Below, piece by piece: positions 49,099 to 60,824 of a stretch of DNA of 64,000 nucleotides. The stretch covers positions 100,695,816-100,759,815 of the forward strand of contig CM072801.1 in NCBI GenBank assembly GCA_037013495.1, in the 5' to 3' direction. Made by a program: the position numbers and the translations under genes. Source of the DNA: Hippophae tibetana (taxonomy: Eukaryota > Streptophyta > Magnoliopsida > Rosales > Elaeagnaceae). Under the pieces are notes generated by a model. That model had not been told where the DNA came from, ran no database searches, and saw only the letters and a program-made list of their open reading frames with translations. Numbering within the stretch: the stretch's first letter is position 1; each line of letters begins with the position of its first letter.

Positions 49099-51841
49099 TG
49101 AGAAAATGTTTAATTTTTTTCATTTCCACTTATTTTCGTTTCCTTATGTTTTCTCAATATTTTCTATTCTTTTTAAGCCTTGATTCCCAGCAAAATATAA
49201 TTCATTAGAATTTTGGTGCCTCCCTCCTACATGAAAAAGGTTACCGCAATAACTTGTTTTAGAAATCATTTGTAAAACGTTTGTTACCTAGCAAGAAATA
49301 TTTCTAGGTAGCAAGCGCACAATATTTCCCCTTACCTTTCGTTGCTTCTTACTCTTCGAATGGGTTTGGAATAAGATTATAAGATAGAAGGGAAAAACAC
49401 AATGTTAAATTCATTACGGTACATTCCAACAAAACTAGAATAATTTATAAATATGGTAAGAATATTGATGTCATAAAAGAATAAAGAATGAGAAGTACCT
49501 ATCTCTTATTTAAAAAACTTAATTAAGAAAAATTATGAAGTTTTATTGTTTGGCGTTTTAAGACGTAATATATTCCGTTTAAATATTTCATAATAGTAAG
49601 GAAATAATATTTGGAATATTTATTTACCCTATTTCTATTGTAAAATAGAAATGAGAAAATGTTTAATTTTTTTCATTTCCACTTATTTTCTTTTCCTTAT
49701 CTTTTCTCACTATTTTTTTTACTTTTTAAGTGTTGATTCCCAGCAAAATCTAATTCATTCGAATTTTGGTGCCTCCCTCCTACATGAAAAAGGTTACCGC
49801 AATAACTTGTTTTAGAAATCATTTGTAAAAAGTTTGTTACCTAAAAAGGAATATTTCTATGTAGCAAGCGCACAATATTTCCCTTTACCTTTCGTTGCTT
49901 CTAACTCTTCGAATGGGTTTGGAATAAGATTATAAGATAGAAAGGAAAAACAAAATGTTACATTCATTACGGTACATTCCAACAAAACTAGAATAATTTA
50001 TAAATATGGTAAGAATATTGATGTCATAAAAGAATAAAGAATGAGAAGTGCCGATCTCTTATTTAAAAAACTTAATTAAGAAAAATTATGAAGTTTTATT
50101 GTTTGGCGTTTTAAGACGTAATATATTCCGTTTAAATATTTCATAATAATAGGGAAATAAAATTTGGAGTATTTATTTCCCCTGTTTCTATTGTAAAATA
50201 GAAATGAGAAAATGTTTAATTTTTTTCATTTCCACTTATTTTCTTTTCCTTATGTTTTCTCACTATTTTCATTAATTTTTAAGTCTTGATTCCCAGCAAA
50301 ATCTAATTCATTCGAATTTTGTGCCTCCCTCCTACATGAAAAAGGTTTCCGCAATAACTTGTTTTAGAAATCATTTGTAAATAGTTTGTTACCTAGCAAG
50401 AAATATTTCTATGTTGCAAGCGCACAATATTTCCTCTTATCTTTCATTGCTTCTTACTCTTCGAATGGGTTTGGAATAAGATTATAAGGTTGAAAGGAAA
50501 AACACAATGTTAAATTCATTACGGTACATTCTAACAAAACTAGAATAATTTATAAATATAGTACGAATATTGATGTCATAAAAGAATAAAGAAAGAAAGT
50601 ACTGATCTCTTCTTTAAAAAACTTAATTTAGAAAAATTATCAAGTTTTATTGTTTGTAGTTTTAAGACGTAATATATTCCGTTTAAATATTTCATAAAAA
50701 TAATAAAATAATATTTGGAATATTTATTTACCCTCTTTCTATTGTAAAATAGAAATGAGAAAATGTTTAATTTTTTTCATTTCCACTTATTTTCTTTTCC
50801 TTATGTTTTCTCACTATTTTCATTACTTTTTATGTCTTCATTCACAACAAAATCTAATTCATTCAAATTTTGGTGCCTCCCTCCAACATGAAAAAGGTTA
50901 CCGCAATAACTTGTTTTAGAAGTCATTTGTAAAAAGTTTGTTACCTAGCAAGAAATATTTCTAGGTAGCAAGCGCACAATATTTCCCTTTATCTTTCGTT
51001 GCTTCTTACTCTTCGAATGGGTTTGGAATAAGATTATAAGGTAGAAAGGAAAAACAAAATGTTACATTCATTACGGTACATTCCAACAAAACTAGAATAA
51101 TTTGTAAATATTGTTAGAAGATTGATGTCATTATAGAATCAAGAATGAGAAGTACCGATCTCTTATTTAAAAAACTTAATTAAGAAAAATTATGAAGTTT
51201 TATTGTTTGGCGTTTTAAGACGTAATATATTCCGTTTAAATATTTCATAAGAATAGGGAAATAAATTTTGGAGTATTTATTTCCCCTGTTTCTATTGTAA
51301 AATAGAAATGAGAAAATGTTCAATATTTTTCATTTCCACTTATTTTCTTTTTCTTATGTTTTCTCACTATTTTCATTACTTTTTATGTCTTCATTCACAA
51401 CAAAATCTAATTCATTCAAATTTTGGTGCCTCCCTCCTACATGAAAAAGGTTACCGCAATAACTTGTTTTAGAAATCATTTGTAAAAAGTTTTTTACCTA
51501 GCAAGAAATATTTCTAGGTAGCAAGCGCACAATATTTCCCCTTACCTTTCGTTGCTTCTTACTCTTCGAATGGGTTTGGAATAAGATTATAAGGTAGAAG
51601 GGAAAAACACAATGTTAAATTCATTACGGTACATTCCAACAAAACTAGAATAATTTATAAATATGGTTAGAATATTGATGTCATAAAAGAATAAAGAATG
51701 AGAAGTACCGATCTCTTATTTAAAAAACTTAATTAAGAAAAATTATGAAGTTTTATTGTTTGGCGTTTTAAGACGTAATATATTCCGTTTAAATATTTCA
51801 TAATAATTGGGAAATAAAATTTGGAGTATTTATTTCCCCTA

Positions 51842-51861
51842 TTTCTATTTTAAAATAGAAA
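51842..51861. repeat. Perfect 20-bp palindrome
   Basis: It lies in the tail of HOR-5 copy 2 monomer 51429, matching 45765. Confidence 0.93.
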
Positions 51862-53500
51862 TGAGAAAATGTTTAATTTTTTTCATTTCCACTTATTTTC
51901 GTTTCCTTATGTTTTTCTCAATATTTTCTATTCTTTTTAAGTCTTGTTTCCCAGGAAAATATAATTAATTAGAATTTTGGTGCCTCCCTCCTACATGAAA
52001 AAGGTTATCGCAATAACTTGTTTTAGAAATCATTTGTAAAATGTTTGTTACCTAGCAAGGAATATTTCTATGTAGCAAGCGCACAATATTTCCCTTTATC
52101 TTTCGTTGCTTCTTACTCTTCGAATGGGTTTGGAATAAGATTATAAAGTAGAAAGGAAAAACAAAATGTTACATTCATTACGGTACATTCCAACAAAACT
52201 AGAATAATTTATAAATATTGTTAGAAGATTGATGTCATTATAGAATCAACAATGAGAAGTACCGATCTCTTATTTAAAAAACTTAATTAAGAAAAATTAT
52301 GAAGTTTTATTGTTTGGCGTTTTAAGACGTAATATATTCCGTTTAAATATTTCATAAGAATAGGGAAATAGAATTTGGAGTATTTATTTCCCCTGTTTCT
52401 ATTGTAAAATAGAAATGAGAAAATGTTCGATTTTTTTCATTTCCACTTATTTTCGTTTCCTTATGTTTTCTCAATATTTTCTATTCTTTTTAAGTCTTGA
52501 TTCCCAGCAAAATATAATTCATTAGAATTTTGGTGCCTCCCTACTACATGAAAAAGGTTACCGCAATAACTTGTTTTAGAAATCATTTGTAAAAAGGTTG
52601 TTACCTAGCAAGGAATATTTCTATGTAGCAAGCGCACAATATTTCCCTTTACCTTTCGTTGCTTCTAACTCTTCGAATGGGTTTGGAATAAGCTTATAAG
52701 ATAGAAAGGAAAAACAAAATGTTACATTCATTACGGTACATTCCAACAAAACTAGAATAATTTATAAATATGGTTAGAATATTGATGTCATAAAAGAATA
52801 AAGAATGAGAAGTGCCGATCTCTTATTTAAAAAACTTAATTAAGAAAAATTATGAAGTTTTATTGTTTGGCGTTTTAAGACGTAATATATTCCGTTTAAA
52901 TATTTCATAATAATAGGGAAATAAAATTTGGAGTATTTATTTCCCCTGTTTCTATTGTAAAATAGAAATGAGAAAATGTTTAATTTTTTTCATTTCCACT
53001 TATTTTCTTTTCCTTATGTTTTCTCACTATTTTCATTACTTTTTAAGTCTTGATTCCCAGCAAAATCTAATTCATTCGAATTTTGTGCCTCCCTCCTACA
53101 TGAAAAAGGTTACCGCAATAACTTGTTTTAGAAATCATTTGTAAAAAGTTTTTTACCTAGCAAGAAATATTTCTAGGTAGCAAGCGCACAATATTTCCCC
53201 TTACCTTTCGTTGCTTCTTACTCTTCGAATGGGTTTGGAATAAGATTATAAGGTAGAAGGGAAAAACACAATGTTAAATTCATTACGGTACATTCCAACA
53301 AAACTAGAATAATTTATAAATATGGTAAGAATATTGATGTCATAAAAGAATAAAGAATGAGAAGTACCGATCTCTTATTTAAAAAACTTAATTAAGAAAA
53401 ATTATGAAGTTTTATTGTTTGGCGTTTTAAGACGTAATATATTCCGTTTAAATATTTCATAATAATTGGGAAATAAAATTTGGAGTATTTATTTCCCCTA

Positions 53501-53520
53501 TTTCTATTTTAAAATAGAAA
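53501..53520. repeat. Perfect 20-bp palindrome
   Basis: It lies in the tail of HOR-5 copy 2 monomer 53088, matching 47423. Confidence 0.93.
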
Positions 53521-56259
53521 TGAGAAAATGTTTAATTTTTTTCATTTCCACTTATTTTCGTTTCCTTATGTTTTCTCAATATTTTCTATTCTTTTTAAGT
53601 CTTGATTCCCAGCAAAATATAATTCATTAGAATTTTGGTGCCTCCCTACTACATGAAAAAGGTTACCGCAATAACTTGTTTTAGAAATCATTTGTAAAAA
53701 GTTTGTTACCTAGCAAGGAATATTTCTATGTAGCAAGCGCACAATATTTCCCTTTACCTTTCGTTGCTTCTAACTCTTCGAATGGGTTTGGAATAAGCTT
53801 ATAAGATAGAAAGGAAAAACAAAATGTTACATTCATTACGGTACATTCCAACAAAACTAGAATAATTTATAAATATGGTAAGAATATTGATGTCATAAAA
53901 GAATAAAGAATGAGAAGTGCCGATCTCTTATTTAAAAAACTTAATTAAGAAAAATTATGAAGTTTTATTGTTTGGCGTTTTAAGACGTAATATATTCCGT
54001 TTAAATATTTCATAATAATAGGGAAATAAAATTTGGAGTATTTATTTCCCCTGTTTCTATTGTAAAATAGAAATGAGAAAATGTTTAATTTTTTTCATTT
54101 CCACTTATTTTCTTTTCCTTATGTTTTCTCACTATTTTCATTACTTTTTAAGTCTTGATTCCCAGCAAAATCTAATTCATTCGAATTTTGTGCCTCCCTC
54201 CTACATGAAAAAGGTTTCCGCAATAACTTGTTTTAGAAATCATTTGTAAATAGTTTGTTACCTAGCAAGAAATATTTCTATGTTGCAAGCGCACAATATT
54301 TCCCCTTATCTTTCGTTGCTTCTTACTCTTCGAATGGGTTTGGAATAAGATTATAAGGTTGAAAGGAAAAACACAATGTTAAATTCATTACGGTACATTC
54401 TAACAAAACTAGAATAATTTATAAATATAGTACGAATAATGATGTTATAAAAGAATAAAGAAAGAAAGTACTGATCTCTTCTTTAAAAAACTTAATTTAG
54501 AAAAATTATCAAGTTTTATTGTTTGGAGTTTTAAGACGTAATATATTCCGTTTAAATATTTCATAAAAATAATAAAATAATATTTAGAATATTTATTTAC
54601 CCTGTTTCTATTGTAAAATAGAAATGAGAAAATGTTTAATTTTTTTCATTTCCACTTATTTTCTTTTCCTTATGTTTTCTCACTATTTTCATTACTTTTT
54701 ATGTCTTCATTCACAACAAAATCTAATTCATTCAAATTTTGGTGCCTCCCTCCTACATGAAAAAGGTTACCGCAATAACTTGTTTTAGAAATCAATTGTA
54801 AAAAGTTTGTAACCTAGGAAGAAATATTTCTAGGTAGCAAGCGCACAATATTTCCCTTTACCTTTCGTTGCTTCTAACTCTTCGAATGGGTTTGGAATAA
54901 GCTTATAAGATAGAAAGGAGAAACAAAATGTTACATTCATTACGGTACATTCCAACAAAACTAGAATAATTTATAAATATGGTAAGAATATTGATGTCAT
55001 AAAAGAATAAAGAATGAGAAGTGCCGATCTCTTATTTAAAAAACTTAATTAAGAAAAATTATGAAGTTTTATTGATTGGCGTTTTAAGACGTAATATATT
55101 CCGTTTAAATATTTCATAATAATAGGGAAATAAAATTTGGAGTATTTATTTCCCCTGTTTCTATTGTAAAATAGAAATGAGAAAATGTTTAATTTTTTTC
55201 ATTTCCACTTATTTTCTTTTCCTTATGTTTTCTCACTATTTTCATTAATTTTTAAGTCTTGATTCCCAGCAAAATCTAATTCATTCGAATTTTGTGCCTC
55301 CCTCCTACATGAAAAAGGTTTCCGCAATAACTTGTTTTAGAAATCATTTGTAAATAGTTTGTTACCTAGCAAGAAATATTTCTATGTTGCAAGCGCACAA
55401 TATTTCCTCTTATCTTTCATTGCTTCTTACTCTTCGAATGGGTTTGGAATAAGATTATAAGGTTGAAAGGAAAAACACAATGTTAAATTCATTACGGTAC
55501 ATTCTAACAAAACTAGAATAATTTATAAATATAGTACGAATATTGATGTCATAAAAGAATAAAGAAAGAAAGTACTGATCTCTTCTTTAAAAAACTTAAT
55601 TTAGAAAAATTATCAAGTTTTATTGTTTGGAGTTTTAAGACGTAATATATTCCGTTTAAATATTTCATAAAAATAATAAAATAATATTTGGAATATTTAT
55701 TTACCCTCTTTCTATTGTAAAATAGAAATGAGAAAATGTTTAATTTTTTTCATTTCCACTTATTTTCTTTTCCTTATGTTTTCTCACTATTTTCATTACT
55801 TTTTATGTCTTCATTCACAACAAAATCTAATTCATTCAAATTTTGGTGCCTCCCTCCTACATGAAAAAGGTTACCGCAATAACTTGTTTTAGAAATCAAT
55901 TGTAAAAAGTTTGTAACCTAGCAAGAAATATTTCTAGGTAGCAAGCGCACAATATTTCCCCTTACCTTTCGTTGCTTCTTACTCTTCGAATGGGTTTGGA
56001 ATAAGATTATAAGGTAGAAGGAAAAACACAATGTTAAATTCATTACGGTACATTCCAACAAAACTAGAATAATTTATAAATATGGTAAGAATATTGATGT
56101 CATAAAAGAATAAAGAATGAGAAGTACCGATATCTTATTCAAAAAACTTAATTAAGAAAAATTATGAAGTTTTATTGTTTGGCGTTTTAAGACGTAATAT
56201 ATTCCGTTTAAATATTTCATAATAATAGGAAATAAAATTTGGAGTATTTATTTCCCTTA

Positions 56260-56279
56260 TTTCTATTTTAAAATAGAAA
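56260..56279. repeat. Perfect 20-bp palindrome
   Basis: It lies in the tail of monomer 55849, matching 49079; single-base indels lie on both sides (near 56229 and 56290). Confidence 0.92.
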
Positions 56280-56400
56280 TGAGAAAATGTTTTAATTTTT
56301 TTCATTTCCACTTATTTTCGTTTCCTTATGTTTTCTCAATATTTTCTATTCTTTTTAAGCCTTGATTCCCAGCAAAATATAATTCATTAGAATTTTGGTG

Positions 56401-56953
56401 CCTCCCTCCTACATGAAAAAGGTTACCGCAATAACTTGTTTTAGAAATCATTTGTAAAACGTTTGTTACCTAGCAAGGAATATTTCTATGTAGCAAGCGC
56501 ACAATATTTCCCTTTACCTTTCTTTGCTTCTTACTCTTCGAATGGGTTTGGAATAAGATTATAAGGTAGAAAGGAAAAACAAAATGTTACATTCATTACG
56601 GTACATTCCAACAAAACTAGAATAATTTATAAATATTGTTAGAAGATTGATGTCATTATAGAATCAAGAATGAGAAGTACCGATATCTTATTTAAAAAAC
56701 TTAATTAAGAAAAATTATGAAGTTTTATTGTTTGGCGTTTTAAGACGTAATATATTCCGTTTAAATATTTCATAATAATAGGGAAATAAAATTTGGAGTA
56801 TTTATTTCCCCTGTTTCTATTGTAAAATAGAAATGAGAAAATGATTAATTTTTTTCATTTCCACTTATTTTCTTTTCCTTATCTTTTCTCACTATTTTTT
56901 TTACTTTTTAAGTGTTGATTCCCAGCAAAATCTAATTCATTCGAATTTTGGTG
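56401..56953. repeat. Junction monomer between HOR-5 and HOR-6
   Basis: This 553-bp monomer has AAACGTTTGTTACCTAGCAAGG, ACCGATATC and AAATGATTAATTT. It is related to monomers 58060 and 59719 of HOR-6, 1659 bp and two periods away, but lacks their private CTCCTAAATG and CATTGTGGTAC. It has a private TTTCTTTGCTTC near 56520. It is probably the diverged predecessor of the HOR-6 third monomer. Confidence 0.8.
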
Positions 56954-58612
56954 CCTCACTCCGAAATGAAAAAGGTTACCGCAATAACTTGTGTTAGAAA
57001 TCATTTGTAAAACGTTTGTTACCTAGCAAGGAATATTTCTAGGTAGCAAGCGCACAATATTCCCCTTTATCTTTCGTTGCTTCTTACTCTTCGAATGGGT
57101 TTGGAATAAGATTATAAAGTAGAAAGGAAAAACAAAATGTTACATTCATTACGGTACATTCCAACAAAACTAGAATAATTTATAAATATTGTTAGAAGAT
57201 TGATGTCATAAAAGAATCAAGAAAGAGAAGTACCGATCTCTTATTTAAAAAACTTAATTAAGAAAAATTATGAAGTTTTATTGTTTGGCGTTTTAAGACG
57301 TAATATATTCCGTTTAAATATAAGAATAGGGAAATAAAATTTGGAGTATTTATTTCCCCTGTTTCTATTGTAAAATAGAAATGAGAAAATGTTTAATTTT
57401 TTTCATTTCCACTTATTTTCGTTTCCTTATGTTTTCTCAATATTTTCTATTCTTTTTAAGTCGTGATTCCCAGCAAAATATAATTCAATAGAATTTTGGT
57501 GCCTCCCTCCTACATGAAAAAGGTTACCGCAATAAACTTGTTTTAGAAATCATTTGTAAAACGTTTGTTACCTAGCAAGGAATATTTCTATGTAGCAAGC
57601 GCACAATATTTCCCTTTATCTTTCGTTGCTTCTTACTCTTCGAATGGGTTTGGATAAGATTATAAAGTAGAAAGGAAAAACAAAATGTTACATTCATTAC
57701 GGTACATTCCAACAAAACTAGAATAATTTATAAAATATTGTTAAAAGATTGATGTCATTATAGAATCAAGAATGAGAAGTACCGATCTCTTATTTAAAAA
57801 ACTTAATTAAGAAAAATTATGAAGTTTTATTGTTTGGCGTTTTAAGACGTAATATTATTCCGTTTAAATATTTCATAATAATAGGGAAATAAAATTTGGA
57901 GTATGTTATTTTCCCCCTGTTTCTATTGTAAAATAGAAATGAGAAAATGTTCAATTTTTTTCATTTCCACTTATGTTCGTTTCTTTATGTTTTCTCAATA
58001 TTTTCTATTCTTTTTAAGTCTTGATTCCCAGCAAAATATAATTCATTAGAATTTTGGTGCCTCCCTCCTAAATGAAAAAGGTTACCGCAATAACTTGTTT
58101 TAGAAATCATTTGTAAAACGTTTGTTACCTAGCAAGGAATATTTCTATGTAGCAAGCGCACAATATTTCCCTTTACCTTTCGTTGCTTCTTACTCTTCGA
58201 ATGGGTTTGGAATAAGATTATAAGGTAGAAAGGAAAAACAAAATGTTACATTCATTGTGGTACATTCCAACAAAACTAGAATAATTTATAAATATTGTAA
58301 GAAGATTGATTTCATTATAGAATCAAGAATGAGAAGTACCGATATCTTATTTAAAAAACTTATTAAGAAAAAATTATGAAGTTTTATTGTTTGGCGTTTT
58401 AAGACGTAATATATTCCGTTTAAATATTTCATAATAATAGGGAAATAAAATTTGGAGTATTTATTTCCCCTGTTTCTATTGTAAAATAGAAATGAGAAAA
58501 TGATTAATTTTTTTCATTTCCACTTATTTCTTTTCCTTATCTTTTCTCACTATTTTTTTTTACTTTTTAAGTGTTGATTCCCAGCAAAATCTAATTCATT
58601 CGAATTTTGGTG
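56954..58612. repeat. HOR-6 copy 1 (trimer, 1659 bp)
   Basis: Monomers start at 56954 (AACTTGTGTTAG, ATATTCCCCTTTATC, TTTCTAGGTAGC), 57502 (AATTCAATAGAATT before the mark, TTAAAAGATTG, CTTATGTTCGTTTC) and 58060 (CTCCTAAATG, CATTGTGGTAC). All of these marks recur in copy 2. The individual intervals are 548, 558 and 553 bp because of many small indels: a 5-base loss near 57320 and gains near 57535, 57733, 57855 and 57904-57917. Confidence 0.9.
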
Positions 58613-60272
58613 CCTCCCTCCGAAATGAAAAAGGTACCGCAATAACTTGTGTTAGAAATCATTTGTAAACGTTTGTTACCTAGCAAGGAATATTTCTAGG
58701 TAGCAAGCACACAATATTCCCCTTTATCTTTCGTTGCTTCTTACTCTTCGAATGGGTTTGGAATAAGATTATAAAGTAGAAAGGAAAAACAAAATGTTAC
58801 ATTCATTACGGTACATTCCAACAAAACTAGAATAATTTATAAATATTGTTAGAAGATTGATGTCATAAAAGAAATCAAGAAAGAGAAGTACCGATCTCTT
58901 ATTTAAAAAACTTAATTAAGAAAAATTATGAAGTTTTATTGTTTGGCGTTTTAAGACGTAATATATTCCGTTTAAATATTTCATAAGAATAGGGAAAATA
59001 AAATTTGGAGTATTTATTTCCCCTGTTTCTATTGTAAAATAGAAATGAGAAAATGTTTAATTTTTTTCATTTCCACTTATTTTCGTTTCCTTATGTTTTC
59101 TCAATATTTTCTATTCTTTTTAAGTCGTGATTCCCAGCAAAATATAATTCAATAGAATTTTGGTGCCTCCCTCCTACATGAAAAAGGTTACCGCAATAAC
59201 TTGTTTAGAAATTCATTTGTAAAACGTTTGTTACCTAGCAAGGAATATTTCTATGTAGCAAGCGCACAATATTTCCCTTTATCTTTCGTTGCTTCTTACT
59301 CTTCGAATGGGTTTGGAATAAGATTATAAAGTAGAAAGGAAAAACAAAATGTTACATTCATTACGGTACATTCCAACAAAACTAGAATAATTTATAAATA
59401 TTGTTAAAAGATTGATGTCATTATAGAATCAAGAATGAGAAGTACCGATCTCTTATTTAAAAAACTTAATTAAGAAAAATTATGAAGTTTTATTGTTTGG
59501 CGTTTTAAGACGTAATATATTCCGTTTAAATATTTCATAATAATAGGGAAATAAAATTTGGAGTATTTATTTCCCCTGTTTCTATTGTAAAATAGAAATG
59601 AGAAAATGTTCAATTTTTTTCATTTCCACTTATGTTCGTTTCTTTATGTTTTCTCAATATTTTCTATTCTTTTTAAGTCTTGATTCCCAGCAAAATATAA
59701 TTCATTAGAATTTTGGTGCCTCCCTCCTAAATGAAAAAGGTTACCGCAATAACTTGTTTTAGAAATCATTTGTAAAACGTTTGTTACCTAGCAAGGAATA
59801 TTTCTATGTAGCAAGCGCACAATATTTCCCTTTACCTTTCGTTGCTTCTTACTCTTCGAATGGGTTTGGAATAAGATTATAAGGTAGAAAGGAAAAACAA
59901 AATGTTACATTCATTGTGGTACATTCCAACAAAACTAGAATAATTTATAAATATTGTTTGAAGATTGATGTCATTATAGAATCAAGAATGAGAAGTACCG
60001 ATCTCTTATTTAAAAAACTTAATTAAGAAAAATTATGAAGTTTTATTGTTTGGCGTTTTAAGACGTAATATATTCCATTTAAATATTTCATAATAATAGG
60101 GAAATAAAATTTGGAGTATTTATTTCCCCTGTTTCTATTGTAAAATAGAAATGAGAAAATGATTAATTTTTTTCATTTCCACTTATTTTCTTTTCCTTAT
60201 CTTTTCTCACTATTTTTTTTTACTTTTTAAGTGTTGATTCCCAGCAAAATCTAATTCATTCGAATTTTGGTG
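58613..60272. repeat. HOR-6 copy 2 (trimer, 1660 bp)
   Basis: Monomers start at 58613, 59166 and 59719 and repeat the private marks of copy 1. Copy 2 has its own single-base indels, which copy 1 lacks, near 58635, 58668, 58872, 58995 and 59205-59213. In the third monomer the similarity fades in the body, where ATTGTTTGAAGATTG and ACCGATCTC replace the forms in 58060. Confidence 0.88.
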
Positions 60273-60824
60273 CCTCCCTCCTACATGAAAAAGGTTACCG
60301 CAATAACTTGTTTTAGAAATCATTTGTAAAACGTTTGTTACCAAGCAAGTAATATTTCTATGTAGCAAGCGCACAATATTCCCCTTTATCTTTCGTTGCT
60401 TCTTACTCTTCGAATGGGTTTGGAATAAGATTATAAAGTAGAAAGGAAAAACAAAATGTTACATTCATTACGGTACATTCCAACAAAACTAGAATAATTT
60501 ATAAATATTGTTAGAATATTGATGTCATAAAAGAATCAAGAAAGAGAAGTACTGATCTCTTCTTTAAAAAACTTAATTTAGAAAAATTATCAAGTTTTAT
60601 TGTTTGGAGTTTTAAGATGTAATATATTCCGTTTAAATATTTCATAAAAATAATAAAATAATATTTGGAATATTTATTTACCCTGTTTCTATTGTAAAAT
60701 AGAAATGAGAAAATGTTTAATTTTTTTCATTTCCACTTATTTTCTTTTCCTTATGTTTTCTCACTATTTTCATTACTTTTTAAGTCTTGATTCCCAGCAA
60801 AATCTAATTCATTCGAATTTTGTG
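60273..60824. repeat. Hybrid monomer right of HOR-6
   Basis: The first part of this 552-bp monomer follows HOR-6 (ATATTCCCCTTTATC, AAACGTTTG, AAGATTATAAAGTAG). From about 60510 it becomes the third body type (GAATCAAGAAAGAGAAGTACTG, ATTATCAAGTTTTATTG, GGAGTTTTAAGATG, AATAATAAAATAATATTT). It joins two families inside one monomer without changing phase. Confidence 0.82.

Larger units (their letters stand above)
44799..50875. repeat. HOR-5 copy 1 (11-monomer unit, 6077 bp)
   Basis: Monomers start at 44799, 45352, 45905, 46458, 47010, 47562, 48114, 48666, 49219, 49772 and 50324. Marks shared with copy 2 include CTCCAACATG with AGAAGTCATTTG (44799), AAAAAGTTTTTTACC (45352), CCCAGGAAAATATAATTAATTAG with GGTTATCGC (45905), CCTCCCTACTACATG with TAAGCTTATAAG (46458) and GGTTTCCGC with GAATAATGATGTTATAAAAG (47562). 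Offsets to copy 2 are 6077-6078 bp for the first five monomers and then change because copy 2 is rearranged. Monomers 48114 and 50324 are close relatives 2210 bp apart, showing internal repetition. Confidence 0.92.
50876..56400. repeat. HOR-5 copy 2, rearranged (10 monomers, 5525 bp)
   Basis: Monomers start at 50876, 51429, 51983, 52536, 53088, 53641, 54193, 54745, 55297 and 55849. The first five match copy 1 in order. The monomer at 53641 is an extra copy related to 52536, sharing CCTCCCTACTACATG and TAAGCTTATAAG. The monomer at 54193 then matches 47562, including GAATAATGATG and AATATTTAGAATATTT. The monomer at 54745 is a mosaic: its head is like 48666 (AATCAATTG, TTTGTAACCTAG), its middle like 53641 (AAGCTTATAAG, GAAGTGCC) and its tail like 49772 (CATTAATTTTTAAG). 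55297 and 55849 match 50324/48114 and 48666. Confidence 0.88.
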
